Part shown: piece by piece, positions 1-11,753 of the stretch | Position numbering within the stretch: position 1 is the first letter of the stretch | Layout of the letters: every line of letters starts with the position of its first letter | NCBI GenBank assembly: GCA_001661515.1 | Contig: LUVW01000003.1 | Span: 248,001-312,000 of the forward strand | Direction of reading: 5' to 3' | From: Capniomyces stellatus | Taxonomy: Eukaryota > Kickxellomycota > Harpellomycetes > Harpellales > Legeriomycetaceae | Length of the DNA: 64,000 bases | Position numbers and translations under genes: made by a program | The notes under the pieces: generated by a model | Seen by the model: only the letters and a program-made list of their open reading frames with translations | Database searches by the model: none | Told to the model about the DNA's origin: nothing

Positions 1-3000
1 AGGGGCCTGGTTCTGAATGAGCTTTGCCATAGCTTGTTGTTGATAACAGGAGGGAACAATTTGATTTTGTTGTTTCCAGCATTGAGGCTGCTTCAGGAGG
101 TGGTGTTGACGCATGGGGAGTACAGCAAAACACAGTTGGAGCTATTTCTGTGCCAGGTGTCGGGCCGAGTAATGACACCTGCAACAGATAACTACAATGA
201 GGATGGCGGCGGTGATGATGTGGAGGGAGGGAACAACGCAACGCTGGAAAAACAGTCTGCGGCAGCATTGCCGAGAAAGCCGAGCTTGGTAGCGGAAACA
301 GACGATGCGGCTGAGGCAGGAGTAGGTGCAACGCAGAGAATGCGGAAGGGGAGCAACAGAAGAAGTGTGCTAGCAAAGGATGGTACAGCAGGCCCAGAAC
401 ATGATGTAGGGTTTGTAACCTCAGTGGAGCCACTGGCATCAAACGCAGCACCCAACCATGCACAAGAGGTGGATCTGTATAAGCACATGAGTATGCGGCC
501 AGGAGTTAGAGGAGCTGTTGCAGTAGGCGAGGTCCGAAGAGTTCTATTGGAGGGGCTGCATAGAACGTTGACCATGAGTCCCACAATGATACCTTGTTTG
601 TGGGCCAATTACGACTGTGACTTGCAGCGGGGCAACCTGTATGACTTTATGATTTCGTTCATCACTATGGTAAGCCAAATCTACTAGCAATGTACAACCA
701 TAAATACCGCATTGTGTTGTACTTTGTTTAATAGTATTTTATATATTAGTTACTAATAGTATTAATGTTATGTTGGTGTTAAATAGAAATCAGTACCTTG
801 GCCAGGAACAAGACTTGAGATTGAATCGCCAGCATACTTGGATATTCTGCTACACCATATCCACAACACAGCGGCTAGAGCAGGGGTCAAACCACCTTCA
901 AAGGGATGGGCCAAGCTTGTTGGGCAGATCGACTACGACGATAGTAAAGCGGATAGTGATTTGAATAAGACTGCTGAAGGTCAAGCTGATGGTGATGGTG
1001 ATAGTGATGACAAGATGGATGTAGAAATAGAGGTTTTACTAGAAAAGAGGCAAAGAAAAGACGCAATGATGAGGGCAGCAATCCAGTTTAACGAAAAAGC
1101 GACTAAGGGGATCCAGTACCTGCAAAAGACGGGATTTTTGCCATCGGACAGCAGCACAGAAATGATATTCAAGCTGGTGCAGTTTCTAAGAACCACGCCG
1201 GCACTGAATAAGAAGCTGGTTGGGGAGTACTTGTCGAAGCCGTCAAGCTCGGAGGTTCTGCATGCGTATCTTCGGCAGTTTGAATTTAAGGGTAAGCGGC
1301 TTGACGAGGCGATCAGGATGCTGCTGGGGACATTTAGGCTGCCTGGGGAGTCGCAGCAGATAGAGCGGATAATGGAGGCGTTTTCAGCAGCATACTTTTC
1401 AAGCGAGCCAGTGGACATTGCGTCTAAAGATGCAGCGTTTGTGCTATCATTTGCGGTGATTATGCTGAACACTGATCTGCACAACCCACAGGTCAAGTCG
1501 AGAATGCAGGTGGAGCACTTTTCAAAGAACCTGCGAGGAGTTAATGACAGCCAGGACTTTTCGCCAAAGTTTCTAGGAGAAATATACACAGCGATCCAGA
1601 AAAGAGAAATTGTTTTCCCAGAAGAGCACGAGGGAGAGGCTGGGTTTGAGTATGCTTGGAAGGAAATGGTTTCAAAGGAAGGCGAGGCTTACTCAAAGGA
1701 CGGAGAGGCCTACACAGACAGCAGTACAGCTGTTGATGGTGCAGGCTGCGAGCCGTGGATAGAGGCCAAGGGGCTGTCAAAACACGACCGCAATCTGTTT
1801 GCAGCTACGTGGCCACGGCTGCTACAGGCTCTGACCCGCACCATTGTGCACTGCAGCAACGACCACGTTCTGCGTCTGGCGCTGTCGGGGATCTACTCGC
1901 TATTAGGCACCGCAGCGCAGTATGGCCTGGTGGCGTGTGTCGACGAGGTTCTTTACTACCTGGCACAGATAAGCGGGGTTCTTGGGCCACTGACGCTGGA
2001 CGATATTGAGTCGCCACAAATAGTAGAGTGCATGTACACAGGAAACGTCCAGCTGGAGCAGACTCTAGCCAACGAGATGCAGACCGACATGCACAAGGGC
2101 ACGTACGGTCAGCTGCTGAGCACGGCAGCCGAGGAAAGCCTGGCGCCTGAGCAGTTGGAAGATCTGGGCAGTAGGTTGTACAACATGTCTACGTTGCTTG
2201 GTGGCTCGCCTGAACTTGGTGACTCGTCTGGGCCACTGGCCAAGTTTTACTCAAGCAACACGCTGCACCACTGGGAAAGTGATGCTAAGCGAGGAGTGGT
2301 GCTGTGCAATTTGGGACTGCAGCTGGGGAGAGACTACTGTGGGCAGATAGCCCTGTTCTGTCTTTTCCAGGCTGTGCAGGAGTGGCCCGCTGCTGTGGGG
2401 GCTGGAGGGTGGAGAACGCTGACTTTGGTCATTCAGTCGCTGGTCAACGCAGACCTGGTTCCGCAGACCAACTTAAGAGTCCGAAATCTTGTGTCTGGGC
2501 TAGCCACAGTTCCGCGCCGAGACATGCTGAGGAGGTTTAATGCCGCAAAGACCAAGGCGTACGCTGCCTCGGTTGGGGAAATCAAAGCCAGGCCCTCGGC
2601 CAAGGCCCGGTCTGGAGGCGGCTTATTTTCTGCAATATCCTCGTTTTTAGCCGGCCCAGCTGATGAGGGGCCGTATGGCTTGGACAGCGACCGTGAGAGC
2701 AGTGGTCTGCTTTACGACCTGGGGTACACCGACTGGTATGGCGTCGATGATGCGTTTGTGGATTTCAATATCGAGTCTGACACAAATGAGACGTTCAGGA
2801 GAATCACGCACTATGAAACTATTGGATCTGCATACATTGCAATGATGTCTGGTCTGGGCCCTACCCTGGCCAACAACACTATCGAGCTGCACTCCTCTAA
2901 ACACAGCAATAGTGGCGATGGCACTGGTTCAGATGTCGTTGATTCGAATGCTACTAGTAGTGTTGTTGACTCGAATATTCGCAACGGCGTTGGTGATTCA

Positions 3001-6000
3001 GCATCTCCCCGTCCTCGAAACTCTGCCGAAAAAACATTCAGCCAAACCGCCAACAGCTCCAAGTCATCGCATCTAAGCACTTCGCAAAAGCTGCTGCTAC
3101 TGAAGCCGTTTAGACTGAGAGCAGCGCCACGGTGGAGGGAGCCACTTGACATTCTGATCCAGCTTGTTTTGAGCAGCAAAGACTGTGTTGAGTCCTGCAA
3201 CTTGAGTGGTGTATTCAGGTGCATCAAGGACATTCCTGACAGGTCACTGGGCTCGTTCCTCAAAAGCATTGCCATGTTTTTCCCAGTGACATCGAGCCCA
3301 GAGTCAGGCAGACTGTTTGACCAGGGCTCGGTTTCAGCCGGCCCAATTTCCCCAAACATAAAGCCGAACTCTGGTCTTAACTACGCTGCTGACAGTCAAT
3401 CCAGAATGCCACTGAACTCAAAATCAATATCAACAACAGCATTGATACCAACGCCAGCATCAGCGTCAGTTTCAGCGCTGACGTCAACACCCGCGTCAAC
3501 CTCGATTCCTCTGGCCCACATGGACACCTCCTCCAGCCGAACTGGGAATGCCCAAGCCGGGAACAACAGAGACTCAAACGCCAGCAAACGAAACTCAGCT
3601 ATTACCAGCGAGGACTTGGCAGCTTCAAACGCCCGTGCCAAGTACCAGCCTGCTAATCTGTTTTACATTGAGATTGTTGGCTATTTATGCGAAAGCGCGC
3701 CTGAACGGATTCCTTTCATTTGGAACATTGTTGAACGCCACTTCAGAAGAACTCTTGAGAATGCTGATGGTATCGATACGTTTTTGGTTGAAAGAGTCAC
3801 TGGTGTTTTGATGAGAATTGCTGTTACTTTCCTACTACACTGCCAAAAGATTCTTCCCAACTACCAAGACGGCATCAAAACCAATCCAAACTCTAGCGCT
3901 AAAACTAAAACCAAAACAAGTTCAGGCTTAAGCTCAGGCTTAAGCTCAAGCCAGGATGAGCCAGATTCCGAATTGGCTTACTCGTTTTATGACATTGTTG
4001 AGCGGATTCTCAGGTGTATTGGGCTGCTGCGTGACTGCCATCAGGACACCTTTGAGTGTGCTGAAGAGGTTATTGGAGTGGGTCTGAAGGTTATAGCTGC
4101 ATTGGATCTCAATGTGCTGGTTTCTGTCAGCAACTGGCCAGTGGTCTCCTCGTTGCTAAGAACGCTATCTGCAAACAAAGCCAACCTTCCAGAGTACCCG
4201 AGCAGACCTGCGCGGGCTGCCTTCGAAGTTGTTCTGTATCTGTCCCAAGAGTACAGGCTGAGAGGCTTGAGCTCCTCAGACCCAGCGGTTGGTGCTGCGA
4301 TTTCATTCACCGACATTCTGGACTTGCTGCTGGTGTTCAACCCTCCTGACAAAATGTTTTCGTCGATTTCAGGCGGGAACAACGACTTGGGCGGCAGAAA
4401 CATGTCTAGCCAGCAACTGACCATCAGAGCTGCTAGACAAAGAAGCGCATACGAAGTGTCCAAACGCATCCTTGCCGAGCTTGCCCTGCTGCAGGTCCAT
4501 GCACGACACACCCTGTTTTGCTACTCGTTTTCATCCGAGAACTACCAGACCATTGCTCAAAGCGTTTTGGCACCGTCATCAGCCTCCTCAGCAAACAACC
4601 ACAGCTCCCAGCTACTGTCGCAGTGGATGCGAACCCTAAACTCAATCGCTGCTGCCACATACTCCAAGCACAGGGAAATCAGAAACATTGCTTGCTTTGA
4701 CCTGCAAAGAGCCCTAACCCGGTCAGAGTGGCTTGTGTTCCCCATTGTTAATAATGTGTCCCCCTTGCTTGTTATAGTCCCAAAGTCTCCTAAAAGACCC
4801 TCCCAGTCTCCATCAATGGACTCAGAGTACTCCAGTCTTATCTCCAACCCTCCTCCGCACTGGGTCCATGCCCTACTGCAAAGAGTCCTGCTTCCTCTGA
4901 TGTATGCCCTGTTGAGGCCAGACGTGCTTACTGACTTTAGAATGGAGGAAACCCATATTCGCTGCTTGAGTCTGCTGGCCAACTTTTTCCTGCACCACTC
5001 AAACGAGCTCCTCCAAACCGACTGCCACTCTGTTACCGACACCCCAAGCTCATCGATCCACGACCTGTTTGTCTCAAATGACTCTGCAACCCACCACCAC
5101 CCACAATCCCAGTCACTGCAAGAACAATCCCAGGCTCAGGCTCAGGCTCAGGCCCAGTTCGAATCTCTATCTCCGTTTGACCTGGTCTGGCTACGTGTTG
5201 TTGATGTGCTGGTAAAGTACATGCAAATCGGGTCAATCCTACGATCCAACTCTGCAAACTCCCAGTCTGCCCAGAAATCCACCATCAGCCAAACTGGCCT
5301 TGACAACGACAGCAACTTTGACGAAAGCTCTGCTAAATCCCAAAACTACTCCAACCCAACCAAGTTTACCCTGTTTTTGGCCGAGATATCCCAAGAACAC
5401 CTAAAAAACCTCGTTTTGGTCATGGACTCGCTTGGCGTGTTTAATTCAAAGCCTGGCCAGTCACCAGTAGACACCCACTTTGTCTCCCTCAAATCCACCG
5501 ACAACTTTGTGCTTGACTCGGCCTCAAGCCCAGCCAGCCACAGTTTGCCCGGGGATCCTGGCACCAAAGCCCACTCGGTTGACTCCAAAATGGACCTGCT
5601 CGACGATAGTCACGTTGGAAAGAACAAGCTGTGGGTCTTGACCTGGAGATCAATCAACTCTGCCAATCCGCAGCTCAGATCTCAGTGGTTTGGCTCTTCC
5701 TCTGACCAATACTCGTTCAACCCAACTGCCGAAAATCGCCCAAACGACTTACAGAACTCAAATCTAGTCTCGTTGTCTGAGGCAACCGAACCTGTCTTGA
5801 TAACGGTTGAACAGCCTGTCTCGGACAACAATGATTGTCTGGACGTTGTTGATACCGCTGGTGTTGGTTCAACTGGTGGTGTGGGTGATGCTACAGTAAG
5901 TGGACTGGGATTGAGTGTTGATCCTGGTAACTTGGTGGTGGGTAAAGCTGTGGAACAACCTGCAGATAGTACAGATAAAATCGGTGATAACAACCGTAGC

Positions 6001-6093
6001 AGCTCTGTTGGTCCAGGCGCCAATGTTGCCTTAGTTAAGGATCAAAGCACTGGCGGCAAGACTAAGCGAAAAAACTTGATTATTATGCCATAA
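1..6093 (+). CDS. GBF1/Gea-type ARF guanine-nucleotide exchange factor (5' partial)
   Basis: Catalyses GDP/GTP exchange on ARF GTPases at the Golgi, driving COPI vesicle formation. Exons 1-669 and 787-6093 (phase-0 intron 670-786, donor gtaagc, acceptor aatag), giving 1991 residues from the first codon. Frame 1 is open to the left edge, so the N-terminus (most of DCB) is missing. Seen: HUS-box motif NYDCD near residue 202, just before the intron; Sec7 domain about residues 311-505, with the catalytic 'glutamic finger' in FRLPGESQ (Glu411, codon 1348-1350) and the NTDLHNP motif; KREIVFPEEHEG after Sec7 is GBF1/Gea-like rather than BIG/Sec7p-like. The long HDS-type C-terminal half is interrupted by Ser/Thr/Ala-rich linkers (about 3400-3640) and a QA repeat (5130-5160). 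Sec7 assignment is very secure; GBF1/Gea subfamily is secure. Confidence 0.93.
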
Positions 6094-6750
6094 TCTGACC
6101 AGTTTTTCTATACCCGACTATCATCTGTCTATTCATTTATTTACCTTATATCTGCATTAGTTTACTTTTATTTTTTTCTCACATTCAATTTCTCTACTAT
6201 TTTCTTTTTCACTTACTATACAACTTTCTTCTAATAACAAACAAAAGACTAAAGAAAAATATATTCAATTGAGAAATAAAAAAGTAATGATGGTTCTATT
6301 GAACTTCAATACCAAAACATCTACACCTATACGTTGTCTTTGGTTTGCTGGCTGCCTGCCTGTCTGTTTGGTTAGCTGGTTGGGTTAGAGTGCTTGATTC
6401 TGCGCAGATTTGTTGTCATGTGTTGTGTATATTTCCCAGTTTGCGATTACATCATTGTACATAGGCACAACATTACAATTGGCAATCAAGTAAACATAAC
6501 TATAGCATTTAACCCATTACAACTTGGACACATTTAAACATGTAAAAAAAAAATGTGTTTACTTGAAAAAATAAGCAGTGTATATTTGTTGTAGTTGGGA
6601 AATGAAGAAAAGAAAAAAGAGTAGTATATTAACCGACCCTTCACTCCTTACCTTTTCTTTTCGCTTTTTATCATTTACTTTGATTGTTCATCAATTGTAT
6701 TATATTATAAATAAACAACCCAAATAAAGTTTTTTTTTTAAGAAAAAAAA
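6094..6750. other. Intergenic, 3' end of ARF-GEF and leader of next gene
   Basis: AT-rich with several AATAAA-like poly(A) signals (around 6275) and long T and A runs. An A-run directly precedes the ATG at 6751. No coding potential seen. Confidence 0.6.
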
Positions 6751-7521
6751 ATGGACAAACCTTACAGAACCCCAACTTCATCAACCCACACGTACACAAA
6801 CAAAAATAGCATTGTGAAAAACAGCAACCGGTGTTACTATTTGACAATAGCAATAACATGTACGTTTGCTCTGATAACTTCCATAGTCGTGATGTCCGTC
6901 TCTCTGTACTTTCTGTCTGTTGGGAGTCGTCAACATTCGTTCAAATTGTTTTCTTCCAGCCCGAGTGTTGAGAAAACCTTGGTTGCCATTTCTTCATTAG
7001 GTGTTCTCTTTTTTGCTTTTGGATTATATTGGGCCATAACAGTAAGTCATAAACCTCCCCCTCCCCTACCCTCCCCTATCAACTCCACTATCATATGTGT
7101 TATTTTTTTAAACTATATTTCTGATTTGTTCATCTGATGTTTTGGTTTACTTGTTCAGTTGCTAATATACACCTTACATTTCTTTTTTTTCTCCCTTTAT
7201 CATCATTTTTTCTTCATAAAAAAAAAAAAAAAGAAAATTAGTGAAACCAAACTAGATACCACACTGAACAACCAGCCTGAAGAAGTTACCCTCAATTCCA
7301 TATACTCGCAACATCAATATCCCGACAACATTCCGCTCTTCAACTACCATCCGATCTACATCAACCACCCATACACCGAGTATCAGCCACAAACTCCCCC
7401 GCCAAAATACCGCTCCGACAACAACTTGGTCCAAATCGTCGATCTGTCGCTACCACTTTCACCACCGCCACATCCTCATCCACACGCCCCAAACATCCCA
7501 ACAACTATAGCTCAATCTTGA
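6751..7521 (+). CDS. Small two-transmembrane orphan protein with PPxY tail (family member 1)
   Basis: Not recognised as any named family. Exons 6751-7041 and 7159-7521 (phase-0 intron 7042-7158, donor gtaagt, acceptor ttcag), 217 residues; ATG follows an A-run. Seen: a short polar N-terminus, a hydrophobic helix at about residues 29-56, a short loop, and a second helix at about 75-97 that ends at the splice junction. Exon 2 begins with a further hydrophobic stretch and a Lys run, then a Pro/Tyr-rich tail with the PPxY motif PPPKY. The first 27 codons of exon 2 look like a T-rich tract plus a 14-A run. A later ttag at 7241 would be a natural acceptor but breaks frame, so the junction is uncertain. 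Same architecture as the genes at 7960, 17712 and 19098. PPxY suggests, but does not prove, binding to WW-domain proteins. Confidence 0.6.
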
Positions 7522-7959
7522 TTGATCACACTACCTCATTCATTATTATTTTTTCAATTCAAATTTACTCGAACTAAGATACACAAACTTTCTTTTTTTT
7601 ACGTACTAATACAGCTCCGTTACAGCTACACTTTGGCGTAAGTGAGGGCGATTGTGGGTAAAAGTTACCGTAGGCCACATTATCAATACAGCTAGTTTGG
7701 TTTCATTTGGTTTTATAATAATTTTATTAAAAGTACACTTCTTTAATCACATAAATCATCTCTCCCAAATACATCACGTATGCTTGCAACTTTGTGTTTA
7801 AAGCTTCGATCCTTATTTTAAAAAAGAAAAAAAGGTGAAAAAAAAAGTGAAAATATGCCAAGTATACACAACCATCCCTAACTTCGCTATCAACATTGCC
7901 ATCAACATCGCTTTCAACATCGACACCAACATCGACACCTTAAATAGCATATAATCTGT
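7522..7959. other. Tail-to-tail intergenic region with 12-bp repeat
   Basis: Separates two convergent small membrane-protein genes. AT-rich, with long A runs around 7820-7850. At about 7887-7938 lie four imperfect 12-bp units of the form ATCAACATCGMC. On the minus strand these are open in more than one frame, but no splice phase joins them to the neighbouring gene. Confidence 0.5.
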
Positions 7960-8372
7960 TCATTTGGCTGCCAAATTGTTGCTTTCCTGATTTTTTGTTA
8001 TTGGCTTCAAATTAAGCACAGTTTCCTATAATATTATTTTTATCATATTTTATCTCTTCTTGAATATCAAGTATCCTTATACACAATAACAACAAAATAA
8101 CAAAAATATCAGCCAATCAATTAATACAAACCTACTTTTGTCAATAACACAATCAGCAAAATCGTCGACATAATCCCCAGAACTCCAAAAACCACAAACG
8201 TAACCATGATTCCGTCTGACAATTTCCCATCTCCTCGTTTTAAACTTCCAATCATAATTACCTCCAAAATCACCAAAGCTGCCAAGAATGCCACCAAACC
8301 AACCACGTACTGAATATGCTTGGTTCTAAGCCTCATTAGTAAACAATTGGCCTTGTCTAAACTCTGGACCAT
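7960..8372 (-). CDS. Small two-transmembrane orphan protein (family member 2)
   Basis: Unrecognised. Exon 1 is 8372-8136 (79 codons): a short basic N-terminus, helix 1 at about residues 21-42, a loop containing SLKRGDGKLSDG, and helix 2 at about 54-77 ending TK at the donor gtaggt, phase 0. Without splicing the frame stops four codons later. The best exon 2 I find is 8025-7960 (acceptor attatag), giving the tail ETVLNLKPITKNQESNN plus four residues, about 100 residues in all. A second acceptor (ttggcag near 7972) gives a Cys-rich tail instead. Exon 1 is good; the tail is uncertain. The helix-loop-helix plan and intron position match members 1, 3 and 4. Confidence 0.5.
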
Positions 8373-10279
8373 TTTTGTTCTAACTTTTTGTTTGTTTTAA
8401 CCTTTTGTTTGTCTAGACTATTTTGCTAGAGCCAACACGCCTGACTTTTATTTTTTTCAAGTTTCCTATTGTTTGTCTAGTATTTGCAAAAGGTTAAAAT
8501 CTAACCGCCCAAGAACTGGAAATCAGCCACTTTATACACATTTTGCTTTGTTTATTTCTATACAGCCTTTAGTCTTGTACATCATTACATTTATTCTACC
8601 CAGGTTTATTTTATTTATAAAAACTTGACCATCGTCATTATACTTTAGAGTCCTCTTGGTGGCCTATTTATACCATCCCCTTTTTTATTTTCCAACCATA
8701 AAACTTAAATCACCCACCCCCCCCCCTTCCTTATCCACACTACTGATAATAATAGATTATTTAGACTGGGTTAGTCATACTGGTGACCAGCACTTTGTAT
8801 ATTTGGGTTGGCTATTGTATATTAAAAGCAACGCACATTTAATATGCCTTCCACACTCATAACTATTGAACTTGTCTTGGTTCAACCAACATTCTGGTTA
8901 ATCGATGCGCTATATATGTAAAAATAAAGATATATGCTTTGGGTATAGCCGGGAAAAAAAACAATAGCTGTTGAAACTCCAATTGAATATAAAATAAAGC
9001 AAACGTTTCCCTAGCCCAGGCAAGAAAACTGGACTAATCAAACCTGTTTCTGCTTATGCTAATGCTGTTGTTTGTTGTTATTTTCAACCAAAACCTGAAT
9101 ACCTACAATCACAACTACAATCACAACTACGACTACAATTACAATTACAATTACAACTACAATCACAATACAAATAGGGCTGATAAACAGGACAAGCAAT
9201 CAAGTCTTCTGTTTTGGGATGTGTCGTCCAGATTTCAAACGGCTACAGTACAGTCATGTTTGCAAAATTGATTGATAATATATTCTATCATTCTGCTATG
9301 CCCTCAATTAGTTGATATCACACTCAATTCATGTTATTCCTTGCCAACTTTTTTGGGTGAAAGTTTCCTTAACAAATACTTGATTTTTAAGTTCTGTTTT
9401 TTTATTGCCATATTGCAAAATTAATATCCGTTGATTTACACTTTGGGGTAAATGAATTACTTTGTTTGCTTCAAGCGAATTTTGCTACCTATTTTTTCAC
9501 TTTGAATGTTTAATATTCAGCTTTATTAAATTGAAATGCAAACTATATTAATTATGGGACTATTCTGTTGGGCTGCTTTTGCAAAATATAAAATAAGCTA
9601 GTTACTTGCTATTTGCTCAAGCCAGATTAATAGGGTTAAAAGTGTTTGAAAATGGTTATTAGATTGGTATTTGTCATAATGTTGGCTTTGACAAATTGAA
9701 TAATAATTTCCGTAATCTTTTTTACTACAAACTCCCTAAAATATAAAACATTCACTATTTTGTATCGCTAATATTACTTCTAATATTATTACTACAGTTT
9801 TTTTTTTTCAAAGTTTAGCAAATAAAATCCTCGATTTGCAGTTCGTTTAATCTATGCTAGTATAAATAAACGCATTTCTAATATCAAAAACTACAAAAAA
9901 TTACATGCAGGAAAAGGCAAATTAAAAATGAAAAAAGTTCCAAATATCCAAGCACTTTGTGATTCGATTTGAATTAACGGCTTAAAAAATCAAATTAAAT
10001 AAAACGAGAAACGCAAATTGGGTTTAGCATTTTTGTTCTATTTTATTGAAATACATTAGACGATTTAAACGAAACTCGCATAGCCCTATTCATGTTACAG
10101 TAATAATTCAAATCAGCTTTTTTTTAGGAATAAGAAGAAAATTAGGGACAAGAAAGCAGTAATAAGAAAAGGGATACTGTTTTTTTTCCAGCTGATCCAC
10201 CAATAAGCCCGTATCGCCAAGTCATTAATCTGCAGTATCAGCAACTAGTAATTTAACAGTAATATCGGCTATATAAGAA
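8373..10279. other. AT-rich intergenic region
   Basis: Upstream of a minus-strand small gene and of the plus-strand PAQR gene, so it holds both promoters. Homopolymer tracts are common (C-run near 8720) and a hexanucleotide repeat lies at 9100-9175. No convincing ORF or RNA gene seen. Confidence 0.55.
9100..9175. repeat. Hexanucleotide tandem repeat (ACAAYY)n
   Basis: About a dozen imperfect units such as ACAATC, ACAACT and ACAATT. They create a spurious ORF reading Asn-Tyr/His repeats. Confidence 0.8.
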
Positions 10280-11374
10280 ATGAGTTCTACAGCAATCCAA
10301 AGTAGAGCAAATGCTGAAAAGGCAGATGGAAATCATATTAATTTGAGAGTGGCAAGCAGCAAAGCCAAGCTCAGCAACAACAAAGGCAAAGTCAGCGCGA
10401 AAACAAAAACGAAAATAAAAAACAGCAAGAAAACAAGAGGTCAAGGCAAACCAAAGCAAAGAAATATATCCAGCAAAAGTACCGGAAATTCCGCTTCAAA
10501 AACTGGAGCAGGAAGGTACCATCCAGGAAGACGGACACTTAGCTGGGATGAATTGCCTACTTGGATGAGAGACAACGTGTTTATTTTATCAGGGTATCGA
10601 AAGCCTACTGGCTCGTACTGGAAATGCATACACTCATTGACATATCTGCATAACGAATTTTTCAATGTTTGGACCCACTTCCTCGGCTTTATCGCATTTG
10701 TAACCCTGATGTTTACAACAGCAATATGGGGCTTTCCCAGCGTGAGCACAGTTTCATGGCCAGATGTCATTGTTACTTATATTTTTTTGATCGGGGCAGC
10801 TAGCTGTCTGCTGCTTTCAACAACATACCATCTTTTTGGATGCCATTCGCATGAGGTTAATGTCTTGTTCAACAAATGCGATTATGTTGGAATTGTCAGC
10901 TTGATTGTTGGCTCGTGTGTGCCAGCGGTATTCTATGCATTTTATTGCCACGACATGCTCAAGATATTCTACATTTCTCTGATGGTGCTATTTGGGTTCG
11001 CTGTAATTTTCTTTTCAGTAACACCAGCCTTTAGCTCGCCTGAATGGAGATTGACCCGTGCACTCACCTTTGTTGGAATGGGATTTGTTGGCGTTTTTCC
11101 AGTAATACACTCGTTCATCGTATTCGGCTGGGCCCACACCTCCCAATCATTGCAATTTGCCTACCTCGGAAAGATGGCGCTGTTTTATCTTATTGGAACG
11201 TTTATCTACGGCTCCAGAATACCTGAACGATGGTTCCCTGGAAAATTCGATATCTGGCTGCAGTCGCACACTATCTTCCACTGCTTTGTCTTGACAGCGG
11301 CGGTATACCACTACATGGGGGTGATCCGTGCAATCCACTGGACGCATTCGTTTGCTGCCGTTTGTCCGATTTAA
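10280..11374 (+). CDS. PAQR-family receptor (AdipoR/Izh-like), intronless paralog
   Basis: Seven-helix membrane protein of the PAQR family, which includes human adiponectin receptors and yeast Izh1-4; family roles are ceramidase-like zinc-dependent hydrolysis and lipid/zinc homeostasis. Single exon, 364 residues, ATG at 10280. Seen: about 75 Lys/Ser-rich N-terminal residues (cytosolic in the family), the motif LSGYRKP, then LHNEFFNVWTHFLG (canonical HNExxNxWTH), and the three predicted Zn ligands His184 in STTYHLF, and His330 and His334 in SHTIFH. The later family His is kept in YHYMG. Length is normal. A paralog at 45189-47116 has six introns, so this copy has lost them or is a retrocopy. 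It converges on the Cwc22 gene. Confidence 0.93.
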   Translation: MSSTAIQSRANAEKADGNHINLRVASSKAKLSNNKGKVSAKTKTKIKNSKKTRGQGKPKQRNISSKSTGNSASKTGAGRYHPGRRTLSWDELPTWMRDNVFILSGYRKPTGSYWKCIHSLTYLHNEFFNVWTHFLGFIAFVTLMFTTAIWGFPSVSTVSWPDVIVTYIFLIGAASCLLLSTTYHLFGCHSHEVNVLFNKCDYVGIVSLIVGSCVPAVFYAFYCHDMLKIFYISLMVLFGFAVIFFSVTPAFSSPEWRLTRALTFVGMGFVGVFPVIHSFIVFGWAHTSQSLQFAYLGKMALFYLIGTFIYGSRIPERWFPGKFDIWLQSHTIFHCFVLTAAVYHYMGVIRAIHWTHSFAAVCPI

Positions 11375-11753
11375 CCAAGATCTCAAGTTAATTTGATACA
11401 CTAGAACCTTTCACTCCTATTTTTATTTGGCTTCGCACCGATTTATCTCTAGACTTTGGAGCGTCTTTTGTTTTGTTTAATACCCTCCCAACATCCTCCC
11501 TTTTCCACTTTTTTTTACCTACCAACTCCTATCTTACCATTTTTTTTTTAAATCATGATAATACTATAAATAAATATATGATTAATCCCAAAGCATTGTG
11601 CATTTTAGATTTATATTTGTATTGTGAATCAGTTAACTATTAATAAAAATAAACGGAATGGCTTCAACTAGAGGGAAAAGAAAAGAGCAAAAAAGTAATA
11701 AACTGAATCTTATAAAGCACGTAAAATAGGAAAAATGGAGTGTGGAAAGCGAA
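11375..11753. other. Convergent 3' intergenic region
   Basis: Shared 3' flank of the PAQR gene (+) and the Cwc22 gene (-). T/C-rich on the left and A-rich on the right, as expected for opposed 3' UTRs. No gene seen. Confidence 0.6.

Noticed and set aside
7861..8025. Minus-strand frame through the 12-bp repeat as the tail of family member 2
   Set aside because: Its splice phase does not match the phase-0 donor at 8135, and the frame continues into a Phe-rich homopolymer region.
9056..9271. 71-codon ORF with Asn/Tyr/His repeats
   Set aside because: Explained by the ACAAYY hexanucleotide repeat; no start context or conserved sequence.
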